The notes under the pieces: generated by a model
Told to the model about the DNA's origin: nothing
Database searches by the model: none
Seen by the model: only the letters and a program-made list of their open reading frames with translations
IMG/VR virus record: IMGVR_UViG_3300028299_000006
Coordinates: 1 to 64,000 of that record
DNA: 64,000 bases
Strand: one strand, 5' to 3'
From: a virus
Part shown: one piece after another, positions 1-7,057 of the stretch
Numbering within the stretch: the first letter of the stretch is position 1
Layout: every line of letters begins with the position of its first letter
Program-made: the position numbers and the translations under genes

Positions 1-1213
1 TCGTATCTTTTGAAATTGATGTACTGTAAATACCTTTCATCGATCTCTGATACTTTTCCAATGAAATTTTCTTGTTAGATTCACCTCTACTCATAACCCT
101 GCCGGAACCGTGGGGTGCACTGAAATTCCATCCTGGATTAGATTTTCCTTCACATAATAAAATACCATCTCTCATATTAAATGGAATCAGCATTTTTTCA
201 CCAATATATGACCTAATTGCTCCCTTTCTTATTACTAAGTCATTGAAGTCTATATAGTTATGAATTGAATGAACTTTTTCAACAACATCTTTTTGTTTGA
301 TACCCAAAACAGATAATATAGTATCAACCATAGATTCGCGATTTAATTCAGCGTAAATTTGGGTAAAAATCATATCATAAAAGTAATCCATAGCAAATTG
401 ACCATCCAAATATTCCATTCCATTCAAAGATGTATCAGTCGTGAAAATTTTCAAGTCTTTTTTAGCCTGTTCAATTAATTTAGGAACTTGTGTTTTATCA
501 ATGGTGTTTTTTGTGATTTCGTTGATTTTGTCTTTCAAAACAACATTCCTTTTGTAATCTAGTTGTTTTTTGGCCACATTTTGGTGATAAGTGGCAATTT
601 TCAAACCAAAGTTACGAGAACCGGAATGGACAGTTACCCAATAATCATAAGTATCTGATAATCCGATTTCTATGTAGTGGTTACCCCCACCTAGACTTGA
701 AATTGAACATACAGCTTTTCCAAAATCGATACCGACTTGTTTACATTTCTTAATAAACCAATCGTAAGAATATTGAATTGGTTTGAAATCAGTTCCAAAT
801 TTATCGTTGTATTTTGATACAAACTTACTACAATTTTCATTGGCCTTTTCCCAATTAAAATCTTTTTCAAAATCAACGACTGGAAATTCATGTGTTGACA
901 TTCCAAGAGGAATGTTCCTACGAATTTCAACATCAATTTTATCTTTTGATAAAGCAAGTTTTTTTCCGAAATTTACCCCCAGCATGCCACATCCAATATC
1001 AACGCCACAAACATTTGGTACAATACCATCATCGGTTAAATGCATCGAAGTTCCTATACAAACACTAGATCCCATGTGAATGTCTGGCATCATTACAATT
1101 TCATTGGTGAAAACTGGATGATTTGCCATTCCATACAATTGAGTCATTGCTGACGGCTCAATATCATCAATCATTATCTTGATATTTGTGTATTTACCTT
1201 TAATTTCTAACAT
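1..1213 (-). CDS. rtcB: RtcB-type RNA ligase (3' end beyond window)
   Basis: The reading frame starts with ATG at 1213 and stays open to the window edge, so the C-terminus is missing (about 404 residues visible). Visible RtcB signatures are DIHMG, NVCGVDIGCGM (metal-binding Asp/Cys), GGGNHYIE, VHSGSRNFG and, near the edge, APHGSGRVMSR, which corresponds to the region of the guanylylated histidine. RtcB is a Mn/GTP-dependent ligase that joins 2',3'-cyclic phosphate ends to 5'-OH ends, for example in cleaved tRNAs. In a phage with a large tRNA array it most plausibly repairs tRNAs cut by host defence nucleases (inference). A host-type -7 box, TATCTTTG on the minus strand, lies about 20 bases upstream and suggests early expression. 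Confidence 0.93.
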   Translation of the reverse strand, partial: MLEIKGKYTNIKIMIDDIEPSAMTQLYGMANHPVFTNEIVMMPDIHMGSSVCIGTSMHLTDDGIVPNVCGVDIGCGMLGVNFGKKLALSKDKIDVEIRRNIPLGMSTHEFPVVDFEKDFNWEKANENCSKFVSKYNDKFGTDFKPIQYSYDWFIKKCKQVGIDFGKAVCSISSLGGGNHYIEIGLSDTYDYWVTVHSGSRNFGLKIATYHQNVAKKQLDYKRNVVLKDKINEITKNTIDKTQVPKLIEQAKKDLKIFTTDTSLNGMEYLDGQFAMDYFYDMIFTQIYAELNRESMVDTILSVLGIKQKDVVEKVHSIHNYIDFNDLVIRKGAIRSYIGEKMLIPFNMRDGILLCEGKSNPGWNFSAPHGSGRVMSRGESNKKISLEKYQRSMKGIYSTSISKDT

Positions 1214-1233
1214 AATTATTTCTTTCTTTTTTA

Positions 1234-1241
1234 CAAAGATA
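1234..1241 (-). promoter_or_regulatory. Bacteroidota-type -7 box upstream of rtcB
   Basis: The minus strand reads TATCTTTG, matching the TAnnTTTG consensus of Bacteroidota housekeeping promoters, 21 bases before the rtcB start. A TTTG -33 element at the usual spacing is not obvious. Confidence 0.45.
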
Positions 1242-1322
1242 TAAAATTTTATTAAAATAAAAAAATGAAAACAAAAATGATATTTTTTATTTATATATAG
1301 TAATACAAAATAAAACAAAATT

Positions 1323-1478
1323 ATGACAAAAAAAGATAAAAAAATGATAAGCTTTAGACTACATAATGATTTATATGAACATATTAAAAAATATTCAGAA
1401 ATTGAATATACTTCCATATCTAGATATATAACAAATTTAATAATAGAAGATAAAAAAACCAAATATAATAAAAAATGA
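1323..1478 (+). CDS. Small ribbon-helix-helix-like protein paired with a homing endonuclease
   Basis: A 51-residue basic protein whose centre (ISFRLHNDLYEHI, then a helix ending YITNLII) fits a ribbon-helix-helix DNA-binding fold. Its stop overlaps the next start (ATGA), so it is translationally coupled to the GIY-YIG endonuclease. Related small genes sit directly before two other homing endonucleases, at 27054 and 46326. It may repress or guide expression of the nuclease (inference). A TATATATA promoter-like block lies at about 1298-1306. Confidence 0.7.
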   Translation: MTKKDKKMISFRLHNDLYEHIKKYSEIEYTSISRYITNLIIEDKKTKYNKK

Positions 1479-2548
1479 AAAAACCAAACGGATATTGGAC
1501 TTTTGATAAATGTCAAAATGAAGCTTTAAAATATAAAACTAGAAAAGAATTTTTTAAAAAAAATTCTGGTTGTTATGATAAATCAATAAAAAATGATTGG
1601 TTAAATCTAATTTGTAATCACATGATACATGGTAATATTATTTGGACAAAAGATAAATGTCAAAACGAATCTTTAAAATATAATACTAAAAAAGAATTTA
1701 AATTAAGTTCCCTATCTTCTTATAGGGCGGCATTAAGAAACAAATGGATAAATGAAATTTGTATTCATATGATAGAAAAATCAAAACCAAATGGATATTG
1801 GACATTTGAAATGTGTAAAAAATCAGCAAATGAATGTAATTCTAGAACGGAATTTAGTAAAAAATATAGAGGTGCGTATTTATCGGCTACTAAAAATAAT
1901 TGGTTGGATGATATTTGTTTACATATGATTGGACCGAATCATAAAAATAAAAAATGGACGATATACTCTTTTATAATTTTAAATAAATATGTGTATGTTG
2001 GTTTAACTTCTGATGAAAAATCTAGAAAACATTTTCATTTTAATCATAATAAAAGTTCTGTTTATCAATTTATCATAAATAACAATATTAAAAAAGAAGA
2101 TATTAAATACACAATAGAAATTGATAATATATCGAATGAAAAACAATCATCATTATTAGAAAATTATTATTTAAATTTATATATAAAAAAAGGATATAAA
2201 AAATTAAATAAAATAAAAACTGGTGGTTTGGGTGGAATGTTTTTAGAATGGAATAAAGATAGATGTAAAGAAGTTGCACAAACCTGTAAAACTAGATCCG
2301 AATTTGGTAAAAAATTTGAAAGCGCATATAGTTCATCTAGAAAAAATAAATGGTTAGATGAAATATGTATTCATATGAAACCAGTTACAAAAAAACCATC
2401 TAATTATTGGACAAAAGAATTATGCTTTGAAGTGGCCAAAAAGTATAAAACAAAAAGTGAATTTAGTAGAAAAGACAAAGGTGCTTTTAAGTGTTCATTG
2501 AGAAACAATTGGTTAAATGAAATATGTTTTAATAAAAGTATTTTATGA
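1475..2548 (+). CDS. GIY-YIG homing endonuclease with five tandem DNA-binding repeats
   Basis: A 357-residue protein. A central segment at about residues 165-265 (KWTIYSFIIL, KYVYVGLT, later a conserved Glu region) resembles a GIY-YIG nuclease. It is flanked by five copies of a module of about 46 residues, three before and two after, with the pattern W(T/N)-x-(D/E)-x-C-x5-(Y/C)-(K/N)-(T/S)-(R/K)-x-EF and ending in NxWLxxIC. The first four copies continue with a His-Met pair. The modules probably bind DNA. No intron is visible around it, so it is a free-standing homing gene coupled to the upstream ribbon-helix-helix gene. Confidence 0.75.
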   Translation: MKKPNGYWTFDKCQNEALKYKTRKEFFKKNSGCYDKSIKNDWLNLICNHMIHGNIIWTKDKCQNESLKYNTKKEFKLSSLSSYRAALRNKWINEICIHMIEKSKPNGYWTFEMCKKSANECNSRTEFSKKYRGAYLSATKNNWLDDICLHMIGPNHKNKKWTIYSFIILNKYVYVGLTSDEKSRKHFHFNHNKSSVYQFIINNNIKKEDIKYTIEIDNISNEKQSSLLENYYLNLYIKKGYKKLNKIKTGGLGGMFLEWNKDRCKEVAQTCKTRSEFGKKFESAYSSSRKNKWLDEICIHMKPVTKKPSNYWTKELCFEVAKKYKTKSEFSRKDKGAFKCSLRNNWLNEICFNKSIL

Positions 2549-2570
2549 TTGCTGGTAATTTTGTAATCGC

Positions 2571-2642
2571 ACCAACTTTCTTCTTCTTTACCAACTTTCT
2601 TCTTCTTTACCAACTTTCTTCTTCTTTACCAACTTTCTTCTT
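2571..2642. repeat. 19-bp tandem repeat, about 3.7 copies
   Basis: Units of ACCAACTTTCTTCTTCTTT begin at 2571, 2590, 2609 and 2628 (the last partial). On the minus strand the array covers the 3' end of the DUF4468 gene and its stop codon. Because 19 is not a multiple of three, copy-number changes would alter that C-terminus. Confidence 0.85.
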
Positions 2643-3270
2643 TATTGATACTCTTTTTACTCATTTCCTTTTTCAAATCTTCAATTAAAAAATACGTTTT
2701 TCTTTTAAATTCATTTTTAATTGAAATCCAACATTTTTTACTTCTTCCTGTTAGACCACCACCAATAATAGGTTCTTCGTTAAGAAAACTACCGTAATTG
2801 AATTGTGTGCTATTATAAACTTTTTGACCAAAAGTGTTAACTACCCACGCGTCTTTATGAAAATATTCATTAAATGTATATTTGAATCGACCATCTTTAC
2901 ATTGAATATTAATCACGAAACAAACAATACCATCAATCTCATAAACTTTTTCAAAATTTCCACCAGAACCCTCTCTATTAGTGGAGAAACACCCCTTACC
3001 ATATATTTTACCACTTTCTTTATCACTTACGGTAACACTAAAGTCTTTTGATGGAAGCCATATCCGATCCACTATAAATTCCAAAGCGGTCATAAATAAT
3101 TGTTCTTGTGAAATAGTAGAATCTACTTGAACTATTTCACTAAATTCCCAAGTTTTCCATTGATTCTCAAAAACAGAATTACCTGATATAAATGGAACAT
3201 AATCATATTTCTGTGCGTTTAGACTGACTGCACAAATCAGCATTAAAAAAATAAAAATGATTTTTTTCAT
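2626..3270 (-). CDS. Secreted DUF4468-like protein
   Basis: A 214-residue protein with a clear Sec signal peptide: KK, a hydrophobic core to about residue 17, then a LNAQ cleavage region typical of Bacteroidota. The mature part (VQVDSTISQEQLF, WLPSKDF, GKIYGKGCF) resembles DUF4468, a family of exported Bacteroidota proteins with a TBP-like fold and no known function. It is probably host-derived. Its last codons fall in the 19-bp tandem repeat. A role at the envelope of the infected cell is an inference. Confidence 0.7.
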   Translation of the reverse strand: MKKIIFIFLMLICAVSLNAQKYDYVPFISGNSVFENQWKTWEFSEIVQVDSTISQEQLFMTALEFIVDRIWLPSKDFSVTVSDKESGKIYGKGCFSTNREGSGGNFEKVYEIDGIVCFVINIQCKDGRFKYTFNEYFHKDAWVVNTFGQKVYNSTQFNYGSFLNEEPIIGGGLTGRSKKCWISIKNEFKRKTYFLIEDLKKEMSKKSINKEESW

Positions 3271-3363
3271 AATTTTGTTTTTGATTTTTGGTTTAATTAT
3301 CTTTAAATTCTTTCATTCTATAAATATAATTCATAAAATAAAAAATAAAAAAAATGATTTTTT

Positions 3364-3377
3364 ATTTTAATATATAA
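3364..3377 (+). promoter_or_regulatory. Late-type promoter-like box
   Basis: TTTTAATATATAAA ends 17 bases before the ATG at 3395. The same element recurs before many genes in this window (for example 15023, 25420, 28151, 34557 and 57997). It resembles the TATAAATA late promoter of T4-like phages, but the assignment rests only on recurrence and position. Confidence 0.5.
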
Positions 3378-3394
3378 AAAATAAAAGAATTAAT

Positions 3395-3757
3395 ATGGAA
3401 AGAAAATTAAATCACCTAATGACATTTGAATCATTCACAACGGCGAATGAAGAGTTTAACCCACTTAAAGGAGAAGATTGGAAAAAAGCTGGAACAGCCG
3501 TAAGAAAAGGTGCTGGTTTTCTTACTCCAGAAGAAGAATTGGAAGCTGGTAAAAAATTAGTTTTAAATCACCCAACAAGAAGTAGGGCGTACCAACAATT
3601 CTTAAAAGAAGACCCTGATAAAGCTAATAAATATCTACAGTTTTGGGCTAAACACTTAGATCCAAATTCAACTCCAGTTTGGATAGAAGATAAAAAAATG
3701 TGGGTAGCTAAAGGAAAACAGTATTCATCACCTGGATCAATGGGTGCTGGAAACTAA
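3395..3757 (+). CDS. Hypothetical protein with putative capsid-targeting N-terminus
   Basis: A 120-residue hydrophilic protein of no recognised family. Its start (LNHLMTFESF followed by NEEF) resembles the short N-terminal peptide shared by many proteins here. A late-type promoter box lies upstream and a strong hairpin terminator directly downstream, so it is a single-gene unit. It may be a structural or encapsidated protein (inference). Confidence 0.75.
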   Translation: MERKLNHLMTFESFTTANEEFNPLKGEDWKKAGTAVRKGAGFLTPEEELEAGKKLVLNHPTRSRAYQQFLKEDPDKANKYLQFWAKHLDPNSTPVWIEDKKMWVAKGKQYSSPGSMGAGN

Positions 3758-3763
3758 CAATAA

Positions 3764-3792
3764 AACCCCCCTTATCCTAGGGGTTTTTTTAT
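3764..3792 (+). terminator. Rho-independent terminator
   Basis: AAAACCCC and GGGGTTTT arms flank a short loop and run into a T tract immediately after the gene ending at 3757. The downstream convergent gene ends at 3793, so the hairpin may serve both strands. Confidence 0.85.
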
Positions 3793-4080
3793 TCACCTAA
3801 ATGTTTTATTTAATTCATCAGAATAATCAGATCTGAATTGTTTCGCGGCGTAATAATTAATATTTCTTAATGATTTCATTTTAACCCCACCCAACCAAGA
3901 AATTAAAGCGATAACACCCATAGTTATACCAATAACTAAATAATTAGGTAAGAGAAACCATATAAAAATGAATAATGGGGATATTTTTAGAATAAATTTG
4001 AATACACTATACCATCTGTTAAAATATAAAGCTTTTTTTGTATGATAATCACATCCAAATTTTTTCTCCAACATTTTCAT
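3793..4080 (-). CDS. Small membrane protein
   Basis: A 95-residue protein with two hydrophobic helices (about residues 27-45 and 49-66) and basic ends. No family recognised. A good host-type promoter precedes it: minus-strand TTTG (4142-4145), 20 bases, TATCTTTG (4114-4121). Confidence 0.65.
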   Translation of the reverse strand: MKMLEKKFGCDYHTKKALYFNRWYSVFKFILKISPLFIFIWFLLPNYLVIGITMGVIALISWLGGVKMKSLRNINYYAAKQFRSDYSDELNKTFR

Positions 4081-4113
4081 TATGTTTTGTTTTTATATAT
4101 TAATATCCTAATA

Positions 4114-4145
4114 CAAAGATAATGAATTTTTTATTCCTGTACAAA
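4114..4145 (-). promoter_or_regulatory. Host-type (Bacteroidota) promoter
   Basis: On the minus strand TTTG and TATCTTTG are separated by 20 bases, matching the TTTG/TAnnTTTG consensus at normal spacing. The -7 box is 33 bases before the gene starting at 4080. Best example of the early-type promoter in the window. Confidence 0.7.
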
Positions 4146-4148
4146 AAA

Positions 4149-4781
4149 TTACATCTTTTTTAAGAATACTTTTGTACTATCATTTTCAACTGTCCAAGTA
4201 TAGAAAAATGGACCACTACTATTGATCGTATCTCCAAGTATAATTTTATAAGACTTATATAATGTTATATCAGAAATAGTTGGAATTGGTGTACCAGATG
4301 GGAATCTAAATACAACATTTTCTTTTCCAATAAATCTACTACTGTATATACTATCAAATTCAAAAATATAATTTTTTGATGTTTCTGTTATTGTATAATT
4401 AACATTTATTTTTTCATTTTCTAATTTTATATTCCTAATATGGTACTGACAAAAAACACCAGTACCAATAAGTAACCCACTAGTTAGTAAATTAATTATT
4501 TTTACTAATTTTGTTCTATCTGGAAATAATGGTCTTATATTAATAACTAGATAAAAGAATGGAATTAGAATAAACCACATTGGTAACATAATATATACCA
4601 ATTCTGAGTTACCAATACTTAACCATTCAGTTAAACAATACATTAATGTCAACATTCCAATATATGGGAAAATATTAAGATGATACCATTTAAATTTTTT
4701 CTTAGGTTCCAATTCTTCCAATTCTTCATCTTCCAATGGCTCAAATTCGTCACAAAATGGATCAATTTCTTTATTTTTCAT
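4149..4781 (-). CDS. Membrane protein with acidic N-terminus
   Basis: A 210-residue protein: an acidic cytoplasmic start (about residues 1-27), three hydrophobic helices between about 33 and 113, then a soluble C-terminal domain of about 95 residues. No family recognised. Its start overlaps the 3' end of the coiled-coil gene at 4771-4977 by 11 bases, placing it in a minus-strand operon with the HD hydrolase. Confidence 0.7.
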   Translation of the reverse strand: MKNKEIDPFCDEFEPLEDEELEELEPKKKFKWYHLNIFPYIGMLTLMYCLTEWLSIGNSELVYIMLPMWFILIPFFYLVINIRPLFPDRTKLVKIINLLTSGLLIGTGVFCQYHIRNIKLENEKINVNYTITETSKNYIFEFDSIYSSRFIGKENVVFRFPSGTPIPTISDITLYKSYKIILGDTINSSGPFFYTWTVENDSTKVFLKKM

Positions 4782-4977
4782 TATTTAAGATTTTTATTTT
4801 TTCATCTTCTAACATTTTCATATCAGTATAGATACGATATCCTTCTTCCCCTAATTTATGAATAATATCCCAATTTTCTATTGATTTTGATATTTCACCA
4901 CGAAGTTTAGTTTTACATTGAATTAGTCGAATCTCTTTATTTTCAACTAATTTATTAATTTTATCAAATTTTTCCAT
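4771..4977 (-). CDS. Small charged helical protein
   Basis: A 68-residue, highly charged, probably all-helical (coiled-coil-like) protein, unrecognised. It overlaps both neighbouring genes by 11-14 bases, so it is translated within the same operon. Confidence 0.65.
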   Translation of the reverse strand: MEKFDKINKLVENKEIRLIQCKTKLRGEISKSIENWDIIHKLGEEGYRIYTDMKMLEDEKIKILNNEK

Positions 4978-5398
4978 TTTTTATATTTTTAATTAGTTTC
5001 ATTCTATATGGAGATATTTCACCATATTGTTTTTTATTTATTGATTTTGATAACTTATCTCTAATTTTCTTATTATATTTATTTTTCTCATCTATTTCAT
5101 AAAATCTAAAATTAAATAAAATAAACAACATATCAGACACAAAACAAGAAAATTCTTCAATTTTTTTGTAGAATATTGATATTAAAAACAAATAAATTAT
5201 TAAATATACCAACGATACTAATAAAAATGTAACATAATTATTATAAATAAATAATTCACCTATTATAGAATTTAAACTAACATATTGAGTTATTATAAAT
5301 GTCGTTGAAATAGATAACAATATAAATAACAAAAAAAAAGATATTTTTATAGGATATTTAATAAAAAAATGTAATAATTTATATTTCCACATAATCAT
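4964..5398 (-). CDS. Membrane protein
   Basis: A 144-residue protein with two long hydrophobic segments (about residues 16-37 and 52-73) and a basic C-terminal tail. Unrecognised. It overlaps the HD hydrolase gene by 20 bases at its start. Confidence 0.65.
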   Translation of the reverse strand: MIMWKYKLLHFFIKYPIKISFFLLFILLSISTTFIITQYVSLNSIIGELFIYNNYVTFLLVSLVYLIIYLFLISIFYKKIEEFSCFVSDMLFILFNFRFYEIDEKNKYNKKIRDKLSKSINKKQYGEISPYRMKLIKNIKNGKI

Positions 5399-5903
5399 TT
5401 AATTTATCTAGTTCTTTCCACATATCAGGATATAAGTTTCTAACTTTTAACGCGTATCTAAATATAGCGTATTCTTTTTTATAAACAGTAAACATTCTAT
5501 GACCATCATCTTTACTATTTTTTGTGTTGGCGATTCTATCGGATAATTTAACAAAAATTGCGAGATTACTAACCCATATTTTTGGATATGTTTTGAAATT
5601 CTTTTCTTTTCTATCATAACCTCTTTCATTTGTTACACGGAATACAATATCAGCGATTGTATCATTGAAAAGTTCCAATAAAATTCTAGGAGATGTATCG
5701 GTATCTTCTATTGTGTCGTGTAGTCTAAGAGCACATTTTACATCATCATGATATTCATCATCAATGTAATAAAGATACCTAACACCAACATTATAAACAT
5801 CATCAATGTGTTTACTATATGGTTCTGTTCCATATCGTTGAGACTCGGATGGGAGATTGTGTTTGTTGTACGCGAATTCCTTGGCTCTTTCTACTATATT
5901 CAT
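5379..5903 (-). CDS. SpoT-like HD-domain hydrolase
   Basis: A 174-residue stand-alone HD-superfamily phosphohydrolase. Metal-ligand motifs in order: His32 (YSKHIDD), HD at 62-63 with ED at 66-67 (LHDTIEDTD), and Asp122 in VKLSDRIANT. The ED and KLxDRxxN patterns are typical of RelA/SpoT and Mesh1-type (p)ppGpp hydrolases. No synthetase domain is present. The likely role is to lower (p)ppGpp and blunt the host stringent response (inference). It is the first gene of a four-gene overlapping operon with small membrane proteins. Confidence 0.8.
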   Translation of the reverse strand: MNIVERAKEFAYNKHNLPSESQRYGTEPYSKHIDDVYNVGVRYLYYIDDEYHDDVKCALRLHDTIEDTDTSPRILLELFNDTIADIVFRVTNERGYDRKEKNFKTYPKIWVSNLAIFVKLSDRIANTKNSKDDGHRMFTVYKKEYAIFRYALKVRNLYPDMWKELDKLNDYVEI

Positions 5904-5931
5904 CTTATTTTAAAATAAAAAATTCCTATAA

Positions 5932-5957
5932 CAAAGATAGGAATTTTTTTTGTCAAA
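5932..5957 (-). promoter_or_regulatory. Probable host-type promoter of the HD hydrolase operon
   Basis: The minus strand carries TTTGACA, then TATCTTTG at 5932-5939. Both boxes match, but the gap between TTTG and TATCTTTG is only 14 bases, shorter than normal. Confidence 0.45.
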
Positions 5958-5967
5958 TAAAAATTTT

Positions 5968-7005
5968 TTAAAGATTTGTATGACCGCCATCTGTTGATTG
6001 GATTTTTATCATTTGATTTAACTTACTGTAAATCCCTTGTGTTGTAGCCAACCTACCAGTTTTTGGTGTATAGTATACCATAGTATCCAAAAAAGGATAG
6101 TATTTATATTCTTTTGGTTTTAATCTAACAGAAATTGTTAATCTATGTCTACTACCATCATTAGGATCTATGTAAGACGCGTTATTATAAGTTTGTTGTT
6201 GTTTATATAGCCAACCTTTTTGTCTAGCGTAATTTATGAAAGTATTTACATCGTGGTCATTGTTTGTATAAATTCTATCCATAAAAACTCTTCTATTTAG
6301 TTTATCTGGTTTTATTGTATTAAACCAAATTATAGATCTACCAAGAATTTTTTTATTATCATCAAATAATACTAACATACCACAGTGTGATAATGAATCA
6401 TTCCCAGGTGTATTTTCTACATATATATCTAAGAATTTTTGTTTATCCTCTCCTCTCATACACGAACCACCTAATACTCCATTACCAGCGGCGTAATGGG
6501 TATGAAGATAATATTTTCTTATATCCTCACCATATACGACTACCATTTTATCATCCTTTTTCTCAAATTTCGCTTTGTATTCATTGACGAATCTCTCGTA
6601 TTGAGCAGATGTATACTTATCACCAAATATTTTTCTAACGAATCTACCTATTCTTTGATTGTCTCTCTGAGTAGATTTCCATATTTCAGAATTATAATTA
6701 TTTCTAGCGTTTTTAATATCCATTCCCTTTTCTTCCATCGCCAAAACTCTACGAGTAAGAATAAAAGTTATCTCATCGTTTTTATCAGTTTTATCAATAA
6801 AAGATATATCAAATTGAACATTTCTTTTGGAAATTGTCAACAAATCATTAGATATTCCATCTATATCATCCATTCTCTTTAAGATTTCAGCAAAATCTGA
6901 AGATATGTACATTCTCATATGTGATTTCAACGATTCTTTTTTCTTATCTTCTAATTCATCGGTTGTCAAATCCTCATTCATAAAATTATCATATTTATAA
7001 ATCAT
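5968..7005 (-). CDS. Family A protein (conserved SCMR/DRIYT), putative capsid-targeting N-terminus
   Basis: A 345-residue protein of unknown function. Three related genes occur in this window (also 30762-31637 and 55143-56138). The shared order is GEDIRxxY, a Gly-rich segment ending GSCMRGE, a hydrophobic strand (MLVLFDD), GRSIIW, and MDRIYTxxDxD followed by YAxxKGW. The invariant Cys and the DRIYT block suggest an enzyme rather than a plain structural part, but I do not recognise the fold. The N-terminus (MIYKYDNFMNED) matches the shared leader peptide. An upstream TTTAATATATA box suggests late expression. Confidence 0.8.
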   Translation of the reverse strand: MIYKYDNFMNEDLTTDELEDKKKESLKSHMRMYISSDFAEILKRMDDIDGISNDLLTISKRNVQFDISFIDKTDKNDEITFILTRRVLAMEEKGMDIKNARNNYNSEIWKSTQRDNQRIGRFVRKIFGDKYTSAQYERFVNEYKAKFEKKDDKMVVVYGEDIRKYYLHTHYAAGNGVLGGSCMRGEDKQKFLDIYVENTPGNDSLSHCGMLVLFDDNKKILGRSIIWFNTIKPDKLNRRVFMDRIYTNNDHDVNTFINYARQKGWLYKQQQTYNNASYIDPNDGSRHRLTISVRLKPKEYKYYPFLDTMVYYTPKTGRLATTQGIYSKLNQMIKIQSTDGGHTNL

Positions 7006-7027
7006 TGTTCAAAATTAGTTATTTTTT

Positions 7028-7044
7028 ACTATATATTAAAATTT
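7028..7044 (-). promoter_or_regulatory. Late-type promoter-like box
   Basis: The minus strand reads TTTTAATATATAGT, about 20-30 bases before the start at 7005. Confidence 0.4.
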
Positions 7045-7057
7045 ATTTTCAATATTT

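Noticed and set aside
72-1079. Plus-strand and second minus-strand frames in the first kilobase
   Set aside because: They lie opposite or out of frame within the strongly conserved RtcB frame, so they are shadows.
2571-2642. CRISPR-like array
   Set aside because: The 19-bp units are directly adjacent with no spacers and no cas genes are nearby. It is a simple tandem repeat.
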